Assembly (NCBI RefSeq): GCF_900099965.1
Contig: NZ_FNDJ01000009.1
Coordinates: 124,001-188,000, forward strand
Length of the DNA: 64,000 bases
From: Nonomuraea jiangxiensis
GTDB taxonomy: Bacteria > Actinomycetota > Actinomycetes > Streptosporangiales > Streptosporangiaceae
Direction: 5' to 3'
The translations under genes and the position numbers were made by a program. Positions within the stretch are counted from its first letter, which is position 1; each line of letters starts with the position of its first letter. The notes under the pieces were generated by a model. The model did not search any database, was not told the DNA's origin, and saw only the letters and a list, made by a program, of their open reading frames with translations. Positions 34,328 through 42,830 of this stretch are shown here, one piece after another.

Positions 34328-35218
34328 ATGTCCACACCCCTGGCCGCCACGCTCACCCTGCGCCCGCTCGGGCCGCACTTCGGCGCCCAGATAGAAGGGC
34401 TCGACCTGGCGACCGCCGACGACGAGGAGTTGGCCGCGGTACGAGCCGCCCTCGTCGAGTGGAAGGCGCTCTTCTTCTCCGGGCAGAGCCTCGACGAGGA
34501 CGGCCAGGTCGCCCTGGGCCGCCGCCTCGGCGAGTTGACCGCCTCCCACCCCGTCGTCGGCGGCGTGGACGAGGCGCACCCGGAGATCTACGCGCTCGAT
34601 AGTGCCGACAACGGCTTCGCCGACGTCTGGCACACCGACGTCACCTTCATGCCGCGCCCGCCGCTCGGCTCGATCCTGCGCGCCGTGGTCCTGCCTCCCA
34701 CCGGCGGGGACACCAGCTGGGCCGACAGCCAGCTCGCCTACGACTCACTGGCCGCACCTGTACAGGAACTGGCCGACCAGCTCACCGCGGTGCACGACGG
34801 CAACCGCGAGTTCGGCTACTACCTGGCCCAGCGGCGCGGCGGCAAGGGCAGCGTCTGGGATGGCGAGGTCGTCACCCGGCTGGACCCGGTGGAGCACCCC
34901 GTCGTCCGCGTCCACCCCGAGACCGGGCGCAAGGGTCTCTTCGTCAACCCCGGCTTCACCTCGCACATCGTCGGCGTCTCGGAGGCCGAGAGCCGCCACA
35001 TCCTCGACCTGCTTTACGCCCACCTGACCAAGCCGGAGCACATCATCCGCCACCGCTGGCGCCTCGGCGACGTGGCCATGTGGGACAACCGCAGCACCGC
35101 CCACTACGCCAACCGCGACTACGGCACCGCCCACCGGGTCATGCACCGCATCACGCTGCGCGGCGACCGGCCGTTCGGGCCCTCCGCCTCGATCACCGGC
35201 CAGTTCGCCACCACGTAA
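34328..35218 (+). CDS. tauD: TauD/TfdA-family 2-oxoglutarate dioxygenase
   Basis: Fe(II)/2-oxoglutarate dioxygenase of 296 residues that would hydroxylate a sulfonate next to sulfur so that sulfite is released. The facial triad is H102-T-D104 (VWHTDVTF) and H259 (STAHYAN), with the 2-oxoglutarate-binding Arg in HRITLRGDRP. Start ATG at 34328 has CAGGAG upstream. As last gene of the ssuCAB operon it converts the imported compound and complements the FMNH2-dependent enzymes 4 kb upstream. The name tauD follows family signature and context. An alkylsulfatase-type dioxygenase is a close alternative. Confidence 0.88.
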   Translation: MSTPLAATLTLRPLGPHFGAQIEGLDLATADDEELAAVRAALVEWKALFFSGQSLDEDGQVALGRRLGELTASHPVVGGVDEAHPEIYALDSADNGFADVWHTDVTFMPRPPLGSILRAVVLPPTGGDTSWADSQLAYDSLAAPVQELADQLTAVHDGNREFGYYLAQRRGGKGSVWDGEVVTRLDPVEHPVVRVHPETGRKGLFVNPGFTSHIVGVSEAESRHILDLLYAHLTKPEHIIRHRWRLGDVAMWDNRSTAHYANRDYGTAHRVMHRITLRGDRPFGPSASITGQFATT

Positions 35219-35306
35219 TCATGGAACTCGGCCGGATCCTCGACCGGCCGGCCAAGCAACCGGACGACCCCGAACAGCAGGTTCGGCTGCCGCTTGGCTC
35301 GCGGGT

Positions 35307-35975
35307 TTACCGCGTTGCGGCGGCCAGTGCCACGCGGATGGCGTCCTCGGCGACCGGCTGGCCCTTCTCGTTCGAGTACGGCCCGTACGGGGTCCCCCAT
35401 ACCGGCGTGCCCGTCGCTTGCCGCCAACTGTCGGCCAGTGATCCCGCGTCCAGCACGCTGTACCCGATGGATTCGATGAATTCGGTCACCGCCGCCTTCG
35501 CCGGCGCGGAGTCCCCGGCGATCGGCAGGTACGAGCGGTCGGCCGCCCCCACCGGGCGGGCGAGTGACAACAGGTGCTTGAAGAAGATGTTGTTGAATGC
35601 TTTCACAACCCTGGCGTCCGGGAGATACTGCAGCAGCAGCTCGCTTGAGGTGAGCGACTTGCTGGCGAGCTCGGGGATGGGCCCGTCACGCTCGGGGCCG
35701 TAGTTGCACGTGTCGATGACCGTCTTCCCGGCCAGTGGCGCGGCGGGGACGTGGGGGAAGGCGTTGACCGGCACTGTGATCACGACGATGTCGCCTGCCG
35801 CCGCGGCTTCCCCGCTGGTCGCCGCGGACGCCCGCGGCCCCAGTTCCGCGGCCATGTCCGCGAGCGTTTCGGGACCGCGTGAGTTGCTGAGCACGACCTG
35901 ATGCCCGGCCTCGACGGCGAGCCGCGCGATGGTGCTGCCGATGGCGCCGCTGCCGATGAATCCCACAGTCGTCAT
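35307..35975 (-). CDS. NADP-binding F420-reductase-like oxidoreductase
   Basis: 222 residues from the ATG at 35975. I preferred this over an ATG eight codons upstream because GGAGG lies between the two. N-terminal Rossmann fold VGFIGSGAIGSTIARL with GxGxxG, then SNSRGPETL (NADP-selective Ser/Arg after beta-2), DIVVITVPV and KTVIDTCNYGPERDG. The family is NADPH:F420 oxidoreductase-like, also seen in many actinobacterial proteins of unknown substrate. It is one of three relatives within 6 kb. The next gene along (SDR, 36033-36974) is on the same strand, 58 bases upstream. Confidence 0.85.
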   Translation of the reverse strand: MTTVGFIGSGAIGSTIARLAVEAGHQVVLSNSRGPETLADMAAELGPRASAATSGEAAAAGDIVVITVPVNAFPHVPAAPLAGKTVIDTCNYGPERDGPIPELASKSLTSSELLLQYLPDARVVKAFNNIFFKHLLSLARPVGAADRSYLPIAGDSAPAKAAVTEFIESIGYSVLDAGSLADSWRQATGTPVWGTPYGPYSNEKGQPVAEDAIRVALAAATR

Positions 35976-36032
35976 ATTCTGAGCCGCCCTCCTTGTCATG
36001 TGCCGGACTCGTTGAGACTCGGGTCCTTGCCG

Positions 36033-36974
36033 TCAGCCGGCGGGGAAGTAGTGGCCGTTGTCCAGATCGGCGAGCAGGCGGGGCTGAGCGGGTTCCCAGC
36101 CGAGGGTCCGGCGGGTGACGAGGTTGGACGCCGGGTAGCTCTGGGTGACGATGTTCGCGAGGAACCCGAAGTATCCCGGCAGCACCAGTTCGTCCACGGG
36201 AACGCTCACGGCGGGCACGCCCAGACGGCTGCCGATAGCCTCGGCGATCTCCCGGAACGGGATGCCCCCGTCGTCGACCGCGTGCCAGTATTTGCCGGCC
36301 GGGCCCTTCTCCAGCGCCAGGCGGAACAAGGAGGCGACATCGCGGATGTGCACGGCGTTCCACAGGTTCGCGCCGTCTCCTGGGTAGCCGATGAAGCCCT
36401 TCTCCTTCGCGAGCGCGATCAGCGTCGGAAGGAAGCCGGCACGATCGGTCGTGCTGTGCGCGATGTTGGCGATCCGCACGACCGAAGACCGCACGCCCTG
36501 CTCGGCGAGGCCGATTACGGTGGTTTCCACGACGTTACGAGCCCGCAGGGTGCCCTTGTGCTCATCGCCACTGGGAAGGGCCGGGTCCTCCTCGGTGGCC
36601 GTCCGGCCCAGGAATCCCTGCCCGGGCGAGCCGATGCTCCCCGCCGCGACCAGCGGCTTTCCGGTTCCCGCCAGTGCCTCACCGTAGGCGAGCATGATCG
36701 GGACCTCGGCGGCGGCCACGGCGTGGATCCCACCGAAGAAAAGCAGGTCTTGCCGGTGCGCGACGTGGATGACGCCGTCGGAGTCCGCAGCCGCTTCCTT
36801 GAGCCCGTCGAGATCCCCGAGGTCGCCGCGACGCACCTTCGCGCCGAGCGCGGACAGCGCCGCCGCAGCCGTGTCCGACCGGGCCAGGCCGGTGACCTCG
36901 TGCCCGGCGGCGATGAGCTCGGGGACGATGTACGAACCGGAATGGCCGGTCCCGCCAGTGACGAAAACGCGCAT
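36033..36974 (-). CDS. Extended/atypical SDR NAD(P)-dependent epimerase-like protein
   Basis: 313 residues, atypical short-chain dehydrogenase/epimerase. The nucleotide motif TGGTGHSGSYIVPEL (TGxxGxxG) is at residues 6-20. The usual active-site YxxxK is not evident, since the region after VAAGSIGSPG reads DEHKGTLRARNVVE, so catalysis may be lost or altered. C-terminal part GDGANLWNAVHIRDVASLF binds substrate in related proteins. A fair AAGGAA ribosome binding site precedes the ATG. Substrate unknown. Confidence 0.82.
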   Translation of the reverse strand: MRVFVTGGTGHSGSYIVPELIAAGHEVTGLARSDTAAAALSALGAKVRRGDLGDLDGLKEAAADSDGVIHVAHRQDLLFFGGIHAVAAAEVPIMLAYGEALAGTGKPLVAAGSIGSPGQGFLGRTATEEDPALPSGDEHKGTLRARNVVETTVIGLAEQGVRSSVVRIANIAHSTTDRAGFLPTLIALAKEKGFIGYPGDGANLWNAVHIRDVASLFRLALEKGPAGKYWHAVDDGGIPFREIAEAIGSRLGVPAVSVPVDELVLPGYFGFLANIVTQSYPASNLVTRRTLGWEPAQPRLLADLDNGHYFPAG

Positions 36975-37023
36975 TCTGCTGTTCCTTATGAGTGAGGCGC
37001 GAGAATTGGTGGGGCGGCTGTGC

Positions 37024-37648
37024 TCAAGGGAGATTGCTGACGCCGAGGGCGAAGTCGAAGTCCCCCACGCCGTGGCGGGCCAGGTTGATCATCAGCAGGC
37101 CCGTCCCTTCCAGCCAGTGCGCCATCTCCAGGCCTCCGGCATCCAGGGGGCGCAACCCGAGGCTCTCGATGAACGCCGATACGCTTGCCTTGGCCCGCGC
37201 GTCGTCGCCGGCGAAGAGCACGTCCAATGGGCGCCCCTGGGCCAGGACGTGGCCGAAGACGGTGTTGAACGCCTTCACGACGTGCGCGCTCGCCGGGGCG
37301 GCCTTGGCGATCTCCTGCGCGGCGGAAGTGCCGTCAGGGGTGGTCAGCCCGGTGGCGTCGGCTTTCATGGGGTTGGTGATGTCGATGATGACCTTGCCGG
37401 CCAGCGCGTCCCCGTACTGGGCGACGACCGGCACGGCGCTGGCGTTCGGCACGGCGAGGATGACGATGTCGCCGGCTGGGGCGGTGCCGAATGTCCCGGC
37501 CGTGGCGCCGCCGCCGAGCGCGGCGGCCAGGTCCTTGGCCTTGGCCGCGTCACGACCGACGACCTCGACGACGTGGCCGCTCTCGACCGCGCGGGCGCCA
37601 ATGGCGCGGCCCATACCCCCCAGGGCCGATAATGCTGATGCTGCTCAT
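37024..37648 (-). pseudogene. NADP(F420)-reductase-like protein, frameshifted in the Rossmann loop
   Basis: The gene begins at the ATG at 37648 (MSSISIIGPGG). One extra T near 37615 then moves the frame, and MGRAIGARAVESGHVVEVVG continues to the end (196 further residues, ALGGGATAGTF, VIIDITNP, VVKAFNTVFGHVL). Removing that base restores a full protein nearly superimposable on the intact paralogue at 40696. As it stands, translation from MGRAIG would lack the first beta-strand and the glycine loop. It is either a real null allele or a sequencing error next to a run of six C. Confidence 0.78.
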
Positions 37649-37927
37649 GGAGTGCCTGCTTTCTGGAGTGGAATATCTGGGCAGAACGCCACGCCCACCC
37701 CGTTGTTGTTAATGGTCGTGTCGTCGATGCCATCGAATGACACGACGGGCCTGGGCCAATCAAAGACGTGCTAATTCAAGTTCCGGGGACCTACTTGTCG
37801 AATTCTTGTTTCGGATTCGCTCCGGCCCCCCGGGTACCTATTGAGGATTTCATTAGTCTGAGCGGGTGTCCAAGACCTATTTCAGCGATGGCGATACCCT
37901 GGAGGCATCGCCGTACCGGGGGGCTCC

Positions 37928-38839
37928 ATGGATCTGGACCTGCGCAAGTTGCGCTACTTCGTCGCCGTCGCCGACCGGCTGCACTTCGGCCGCGCCGCCG
38001 ATGACCTGCACATCGCACAGCCGGTGCTCAGCCGGCAGATCCGCGCGCTGGAACAGGATCTTGGCACCCCGCTGCTGATCAGGGACAGCCACGGCGTGGC
38101 GCTGACCGACGCCGGCAGGCAGTTGCTGACCGACGCCGGCCCGCTGCTGGCCTCCGCGGACGCGGTCCGCCGCCGGGTGACCGTGGCCGCGCGTGGCAGC
38201 CAGCGGCTGATGGTCGGCTTCCGCGCGGGCATCACGGCCACCGCCGCGGTGCGGGAGTTCGCCATCCGGCACCCGGACGTGATCGTGGACGTGCAGCGGA
38301 TCGAGTCCGACGACCAGGCCGCGATGCTGCTCGACGGCCGCATCGACGTCGGCTATGTGCGGCTGCCCATCGACGAGACCGGCCTGCGTGTCACCCCGCT
38401 GTACACCGAGCCGCGGGTGGCGGTGCTGCCCGCCGGCCACCGATTCGCCGGCAAGCAACAGATCACCGAGGCCGACCTGGCCGGCGAGCCGCTGCTCTGG
38501 CACCCCGACACGAGCACCCAGCCCACCAAGCGCCCGCACCCCAACGCCGGATACCTGGTGCGCGGGGTGGACGAGACGCTCGAACATGTCGCGGCCGGCC
38601 GGGGCATCTCGTTCCTGGCCCGTTCGACAGCCGTGTTCTACTCACACCCGGAAGTCCGCTATGTGCCCGTCACGGATCTGGCGCCCGACCAGGTGTGCCT
38701 CGCGGTGGCGGCATCGCGCACCTCACCGGTGGTCAACGACTTCCTCGCCGCAGCTCACGCGACGGCCGAGATCACCGCAGAATGCGGGAACGATGAAATG
38801 TGGCAGCTGGCAAGCGGTGCCGCTTCACAACACGGTTGA
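37928..38839 (+). CDS. LysR-family transcriptional regulator
   Basis: 303 residues. N-terminal winged helix LRKLRYFVAVADRLHFGRAA, then LHIAQPVLSRQIRALEQDLG, with LTDAGRQLL closing the domain. C-terminal effector domain of the CbbR/BenM-like type (GLRVTPLYTEPRVAVLPAGH). It is divergent from the frameshifted F420-reductase-like gene across about 280 bases and is the natural regulator candidate for it. A GGGGG-containing ribosome binding site precedes the ATG. Confidence 0.9.
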   Translation: MDLDLRKLRYFVAVADRLHFGRAADDLHIAQPVLSRQIRALEQDLGTPLLIRDSHGVALTDAGRQLLTDAGPLLASADAVRRRVTVAARGSQRLMVGFRAGITATAAVREFAIRHPDVIVDVQRIESDDQAAMLLDGRIDVGYVRLPIDETGLRVTPLYTEPRVAVLPAGHRFAGKQQITEADLAGEPLLWHPDTSTQPTKRPHPNAGYLVRGVDETLEHVAAGRGISFLARSTAVFYSHPEVRYVPVTDLAPDQVCLAVAASRTSPVVNDFLAAAHATAEITAECGNDEMWQLASGAASQHG

Positions 38840-38984
38840 TCAGTTCGACCGACGACATCAGAGCCAACAGAGAGCGCCACAGCAAAGGCGAAGGCATTAA
38901 TGTGCGACGGCGAAGGCTACGTTCGCGTACATCGAGAATCGACATCGCCGCGCGGCTGCCTCTGCAGTAATGAAAGAACCTTTT

Positions 38985-39086
38985 TCATCCTACGGTTGCT
39001 TCGTAGGTCTGTAGCACGTGGATGGCTTTGGCGAGTCGATCGACCTTCTGCGAGTCGGGTTCGTTCTTGCCCTTGTACGGCGTGAT
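38985..39086 (-). pseudogene. IS5-type transposase C-terminal remnant with internal deletion
   Basis: 34 codons: ITPYKGKNEPDSQKV joined to DRLAKAIHVLQTYEATVG and a stop. Both parts are typical of the end of actinobacterial IS5-family transposases, where some 40 residues normally separate them, so an internal deletion has occurred. No terminal repeats are visible. It marks an old insertion beside the TetR gene. Confidence 0.6.
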
Positions 39087-39191
39087 CTAGGCCGCGCCGA
39101 ACTCGACGTCGTCTTCCGGCCGACGAGGCGTGATCGGGCCGTCATTGGCCTCCCACCGGAACGGGAGCAGACCCGGTAGTTCCGCGGTCAT
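39087..39191 (-). pseudogene. N-terminal fragment of an unknown protein cut by the IS5 remnant
   Basis: A short frame from ATG 39191 reads TAELPGLLPFRWEANDG then RRPEDDVEFGAA and stops where the IS5 remnant starts. It overlaps the 3' end of the TetR gene in another frame. Composition is protein-like but the family is unknown. It may be a gene head truncated by the insertion. Confidence 0.35.
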
Positions 39192-39783
39192 CGCTGGGCT
39201 GCCGAGGAGATGACGTGGGGATGGCGTTGTCGATGAGGACGGCGGCGATGGCGGCGGCGGTGGGGAAGGCGTCGGCGTTGAGGACCCGGGTGCGGGCCGC
39301 GGCGCCGTCGATGAGCAGCGCGAGCTGTTCGCCGAGCTGTTCAGGGTCGGCGGCGCCGGCTTCGCGGGCGGTGTCGGCGAGCCGCGCGGCGACGGCTTTC
39401 TTGTAGTCGCGTGCGTACTGGGACGCGGGGTGCTGGGGGTCGTGGAGTTCGACGGCGGCGCCGATGTAGGGGCACAGGGGGGTGGTGGGGGGGATGTCGA
39501 AGGCGGCGAGGAGCCGTTCGCGGGGCGTGAGGTCGGTGCGGTCGAACACACCGGACAGAACGGAGGGGTCGAACCGGCGCAGGTACTCGGCGACGAGTTC
39601 GTCCTTGCCGGTGAAGTGCTGGTAGGCCGTGCGCTTGGACACCTGGGCCGCCGCGCAGAGCTGGTCCATGCCGGTGCGGTTGATGCCCTGCTCGCGGAAC
39701 AGCTGCTGGGACGCGCTGAGGATGCGCTCGCGGGCGCCCCGGCCGCGGCGGCGGCCTGTGGGGCCCTTCTCCAACTCCGTCAT
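39142..39783 (-). CDS. TetR-family transcriptional regulator
   Basis: 213 residues from the ATG at 39783. N-terminal helix-turn-helix ARERILSASQQLFREQG, INRTGMDQLCAAAQVSKRTA, YQHFTGKDELVAEYLRRF. The C-terminal ligand domain is of the QacR-unrelated, DUF-type used by many SDR-linked repressors. It is divergent from the SDR gene at 39928. The shared 144-bp gap has two TGTACA-centred repeats, so autorepression plus repression of the SDR and the F420-reductase-like gene is likely. The Ser/Pro-rich C-terminal 25 residues look unstructured. Confidence 0.88.
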   Translation of the reverse strand: MTELEKGPTGRRRGRGARERILSASQQLFREQGINRTGMDQLCAAAQVSKRTAYQHFTGKDELVAEYLRRFDPSVLSGVFDRTDLTPRERLLAAFDIPPTTPLCPYIGAAVELHDPQHPASQYARDYKKAVAARLADTAREAGAADPEQLGEQLALLIDGAAARTRVLNADAFPTAAAIAAVLIDNAIPTSSPRQPSDDRGTTGSAPVPVGGQ

Positions 39784-39813
39784 GGATCCACCGTACCGCA
39801 GCTGGGTAACGAC

Positions 39814-39878
39814 CGGTGTACATAGTTTGCGTCCCGGCCACCTGCCCCGTACCGTAAGCACACAGAACGGTGTACATA
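39814..39878. promoter_or_regulatory. Twin CGGTGTACATA repeats in the TetR-SDR intergenic region
   Basis: Identical 11-mers at 39814-39824 and 39868-39878 are 54 bases apart (about five helical turns). Each holds the palindrome TGTACA. They lie near the two divergent starts and are good candidates for the binding sites of the TetR protein. Confidence 0.6.
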
Positions 39879-39927
39879 ACACCGTCACCACAGGTGCGCA
39901 CGGCACCAACGACTCAAGGGAACGACT

Positions 39928-40662
39928 ATGGGAAAGCTTGACGGCAAGGTCGCGGTCATCACCGGCGGCACCAGCGGCATGGCGCTGGCCGGCGCGAAGC
40001 TGTTCGTCGACGAGGGAGCGCACGTCTTCATCACCGGCCGCCGCCAGGACGCCCTGGACGAGGCCGTGAAGCAGATCGGCCGCAACGTCACCGGCGTCCA
40101 GGGCGACGCCGCCGACCTGGACGCCCTGGACCGCCTGTACGACACCGTCAAGCGGGAGAAGGGCAGCCTCGACGTGCTGTGGGCCAGCGCAGGCGGGGGC
40201 GAGCCCGCCCCGCTCGGCGAGATCACCGAGGCCCAGTTCGACACCTGGTTCGGGCTCAATGCCCGCGGCACCCTGTTCACCGTCCAGAAGGCCCTCCCGC
40301 TCTTCAACGACGGCGGCTCCATCCTCATGACCGGCTCCAACGCCTCACTCGGCGCCTTCCCCGGCTGGAGCGTCTACGCCGGTAGCAAGGCCGTCCAGCA
40401 GGCCTGGGCCCGCGTCTGGCTCAACGAGCTCAAGGACCGCCGCATCCGCGTCAACGTCCTGACCCCCGGCCAGGTCGCCACCGCCAAGCAGGAAGAACTC
40501 TTCGACGAGGCCACCAAGCGCCAGTTCGAGTCCCTCATCCCCCGCGGCCAGATGGGCCGCCCCGACGAAATCGCCACCGTCGCCCTCTTCCTCGCCTCCG
40601 ACGACTCCAGCTACGTCAACGGCATGGAACTCGTCGTCGACGGCGGCACCACCGCCATCTGA
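39928..40662 (+). CDS. Classical SDR oxidoreductase
   Basis: 244 residues. Cofactor motif TGGTSGMA at 13-20 (TGxxxGx[GA] with Ala in place of the last Gly), TGRRQDAL after beta-2 indicating NADPH preference, active-site Ser in LMTGSNAS and the YAGSK catalytic pair, and the C-terminal SSYVNGMELVVDGG. NNAG is replaced by ASAG. A GGGAACG site precedes the ATG. Divergent from tetR and followed 33 bases later by the F420-reductase-like gene. Substrate unknown. Confidence 0.92.
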   Translation: MGKLDGKVAVITGGTSGMALAGAKLFVDEGAHVFITGRRQDALDEAVKQIGRNVTGVQGDAADLDALDRLYDTVKREKGSLDVLWASAGGGEPAPLGEITEAQFDTWFGLNARGTLFTVQKALPLFNDGGSILMTGSNASLGAFPGWSVYAGSKAVQQAWARVWLNELKDRRIRVNVLTPGQVATAKQEELFDEATKRQFESLIPRGQMGRPDEIATVALFLASDDSSYVNGMELVVDGGTTAI

Positions 40663-40695
40663 ACCGAACAACGCACAACCAGGGCAGGACATCTC

Positions 40696-41319
40696 ATGAG
40701 CAACATCAGCATCATCGGCACCGGGAACATGGCCCGCACCATCGGCACGCGGGCGATAGCGGGCGGCAACACCGTCGAGGTCATGGGCCGCGATCAGTCC
40801 AAGGCTGCTGACCTGGCCAAGGCTCTCGGCGGCGGCGCCACAACAGGAGAATGGGGCACCGCCCCGGCCGGGGACATCGTCATCGTGGCCCTGTTGTACG
40901 ACGGTGTCGTGCCGGTCGTCGCCCAGTACGGAGACGCTCTCGCGGGCAAGGTCATCGTCGACATCAGCAATCCCTTCAATTCCACGTTCGACGGGCTAGC
41001 CCACCGCGAGGAGACCTCGATCGCGCAGGAAGTCGCCAAGGTGGCACCGGCCAGCGCCAGCGTGGTGAAGGCGTTCAACACCATCTTCCGCCACGTCCTG
41101 GAGAAGGGCCGGCCCGACGTCTTCATCGCCGGCGATAATGCGCAGGCGAAGGCAAGTGTGGAGGCGTTCATCGAGAGCCTCGGGCTGCGCCCGCTGGACG
41201 TCGGCGGCCTGAAAATGGCGCACTGGCTGGAAGGAGCGGGCGTGGTCACGGTGGGCCTCGCCAACCACGGGGTGGGGAACTTGGACTTCGCCCTCAGCAT
41301 CACCGAACTTCCCGTCTGA
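40696..41319 (+). CDS. NADP-binding F420-reductase-like oxidoreductase (intact paralogue)
   Basis: 207 residues with the complete Rossmann loop IIGTGNMARTIGTRA, then MGRDQSKAADL, DIVIVALLYDGVVPVVAQYG, KVIVDISNPFN, VVKAFNTIFRHVLEKG and a C-terminal LGLRPLDVGGLKMAHWLEG. It is the close relative of the frameshifted gene at 37024-37648 and a more distant one of 35307-35975. Downstream of the SDR with a 33-base gap and AGGA before the start, so probably co-transcribed under TetR control. Confidence 0.88.
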   Translation: MSNISIIGTGNMARTIGTRAIAGGNTVEVMGRDQSKAADLAKALGGGATTGEWGTAPAGDIVIVALLYDGVVPVVAQYGDALAGKVIVDISNPFNSTFDGLAHREETSIAQEVAKVAPASASVVKAFNTIFRHVLEKGRPDVFIAGDNAQAKASVEAFIESLGLRPLDVGGLKMAHWLEGAGVVTVGLANHGVGNLDFALSITELPV

Positions 41320-41335
41320 GCCGTACCCGCCGCAG

Positions 41336-41428
41336 ATGAAGCGTTACCTCGACCCGGTGCTGCTGTGGACCGTCGCCGCGACGGCGACCAGCCGGGTGCG
41401 GCTGAATGCCAGTACTGTCACTTTCTGA
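41336..41428 (+). pseudogene. LLM-class flavin monooxygenase fragment
   Basis: 30 codons, MKRYLDPVLLWTVAATATS followed by RVRLNASTVTF and a stop, matching the strand-helix segment DPxxxxxxxAAxTxRxRLxxS of luciferase-like monooxygenases. Nothing else of the enzyme remains. Confidence 0.45.
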
Positions 41429-41467
41429 AGTCGCGTGCACGGACGTCCTGGGCATTCGCGGCTCTGT

Positions 41468-41508
41468 GCAGAGGACTGTGAAGCACCGGATTGTCAGCAG
41501 TCCTCTGC
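41468..41508. terminator. Perfect 11-bp inverted repeat
   Basis: GCAGAGGACTG (41468-41478) and CAGTCCTCTGC (41498-41508) around a 19-base loop, followed by a T-richer stretch. It may terminate the SDR operon or be the mark of a lost element. Confidence 0.45.
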
Positions 41509-41528
41509 GCGTTTGTTCCGTACTCGCG

Positions 41529-41880
41529 TGCGCGACGGTGAGGTCCGGCATTGACGGCGGCCAGGCGCAGATCATCGAACAGGGCGTGCTGACCGCCCCG
41601 GACGTGGACTCCTCCTGCTGGCCGGCGGGACCGGCAGCGGCCAAGTCAGGCCGGTCGGCGAGAGTGACCAGGCGCACGCTGAGCCGCGATGCCGCCTTTG
41701 GAACTGCCGGTGGCGGCGGGGCCTCGGAGCGTACGGCTGGGGGAGCCGGTGGGAGGTGGGGCAGCAGCGGCGGCAGGTCGGGGAACAGGGGGGCGGCGGC
41801 GCGCAGGTCGAGGTAGCCGTTCAGGCACCGCTCGGGGCGGCCGTGGGCCTGGTCGGGGGTGCAGGGGCGGGCGGTGGCCG
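41529..41880. other. Non-coding or unrecognisable stretch
   Basis: About 350 bases. Several frames stay open on both strands because of high GC, but none gives a recognisable sequence or a start with a ribosome binding site. Flanked by relics on both sides, it is probably decayed coding sequence. Confidence 0.4.
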
Positions 41881-42090
41881 GCAGCGCGTCGCGCACGCGA
41901 GCCGATCGAGGGGCCGACCGCGATGGCGTTGCATGCTCACCAGCAGGGCGGCCACGCCGGTGACCAGTGCCACGGACACGCAGGTGCCCTTCTGGGCTTT
42001 GATGCCGCCGCCGGGGATGGCGCGGAGGACGGCCTCGCCGAGGGTGGTGATGCCGTCCTTGGCCGGGCCCGCCTCGCGACGACATGCCGT
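41881..42090 (-). pseudogene. Subtilase (S8 peptidase) fragment with Ser-to-Cys change
   Basis: The minus strand reads KDGITTLGEAVLRAIPGGG then KAQKGTCVSVALVTGVAALL, matching the region around the catalytic serine of subtilases (GTSxxxxxVTGxAALL). The Ser codon is replaced by TGC. No catalytic Asp or His part remains and there is no start. Confidence 0.5.
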
Positions 42091-42266
42091 CGGTGAGATG
42101 GGCGATCCCCCCGCTCACCACCATCCGCCAGCCCCTCACCGACATGGCCGCCGCCACGGCGATGCTGCTGACCCTGGCCCAGGGTGAGCCGCTGGCGCAG
42201 AGCCGCGTCGAGCCGGCCGCCGAACTCGTCATACGCGACAGCACCGCCCCTCCCCCGACCGCCTGA
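42075..42266 (+). pseudogene. LacI-family regulator C-terminal fragment
   Basis: About 60 codons read RDDMPSVRWAIPPLTTIRQP, then LTDMAAATAMLLTLAQGEPL and AELVIRDSTAPP, the last strand-helix region of LacI/GalR regulators. The DNA-binding domain and most of the effector domain are gone. It may be the remnant of a regulator for the sugar operon to its right. Confidence 0.65.
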
Positions 42267-42446
42267 GCCGTCGTCCCGGCTGTCTCAGGCCGCCGGCGGG
42301 GTCGCCGGCTCGCTCCGGGGGTACACGCTGACCGTGCCCGATGACGGCGTGCTCGCCTTGGACGGTGATGTCGCTGAGGCAGGCGTCCTGACCGTGGCGC
42401 GGGCCGTCGCCAGGAGATCCGGCGACGGCCCCCGCCGTGGCCGGAG
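42267..42446. other. Intergenic, unassigned
   Basis: 180 bases between the LacI relic and the ThuA/dehydrogenase stop. Nothing recognisable is seen. Confidence 0.3.
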
Positions 42447-42830
42447 TCAGGAACGGGTCCAGCGCTGGTTGGCGCCGCCGTTGCACGACCATATGGTCAG
42501 CTTGGTGCCGTTGGCGGTGGCGTTGCCGGGCACGTCCAGGCACTTGTTCGCGCCGACGGCGGTGATCGTGCCGTCGGCGTTCAGGCGCCACTTCTGGTTG
42601 TTCTGGCCGTTGCAGCCCCAGATGACCACTGCGGTGCCGTCGGCCGTGCCGGCGCCGGTCACGTCCAGGCACTTACCGCCATAGATCCGCAGCTCGCCCG
42701 CGCTGGTCGTGGTCCATTGCTGGTTCGCCTGCCCGTTGCAGTCCCAGATCTGCGCCTGTGTGCCGTCGGCCTGCGAGGACCCGGCGTCCAGGCACCGGCC
42801 CGACCCGGCGCCTCGCAGCGCGGTCGTGGT
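42447..42830 (-). repeat. Ricin-B coding segment near-identical to 51596-51980
   Basis: The 3' 380 bases of the ThuA/dehydrogenase gene and the 3' 385 bases of the beta-helix gene share long identical blocks (for example the stretches around 42545-42620 and 51675-51750, and around 42660-42745 and 51805-51890). The divergence is concentrated at the extreme 3' end and in the spacer before the module. Confidence 0.8.

Noticed and set aside
41300..42244. 314-codon minus-strand open frame
   Set aside because: No start with ribosome binding site and no coherent family; real fragments of other proteins lie in different frames of the same stretch.
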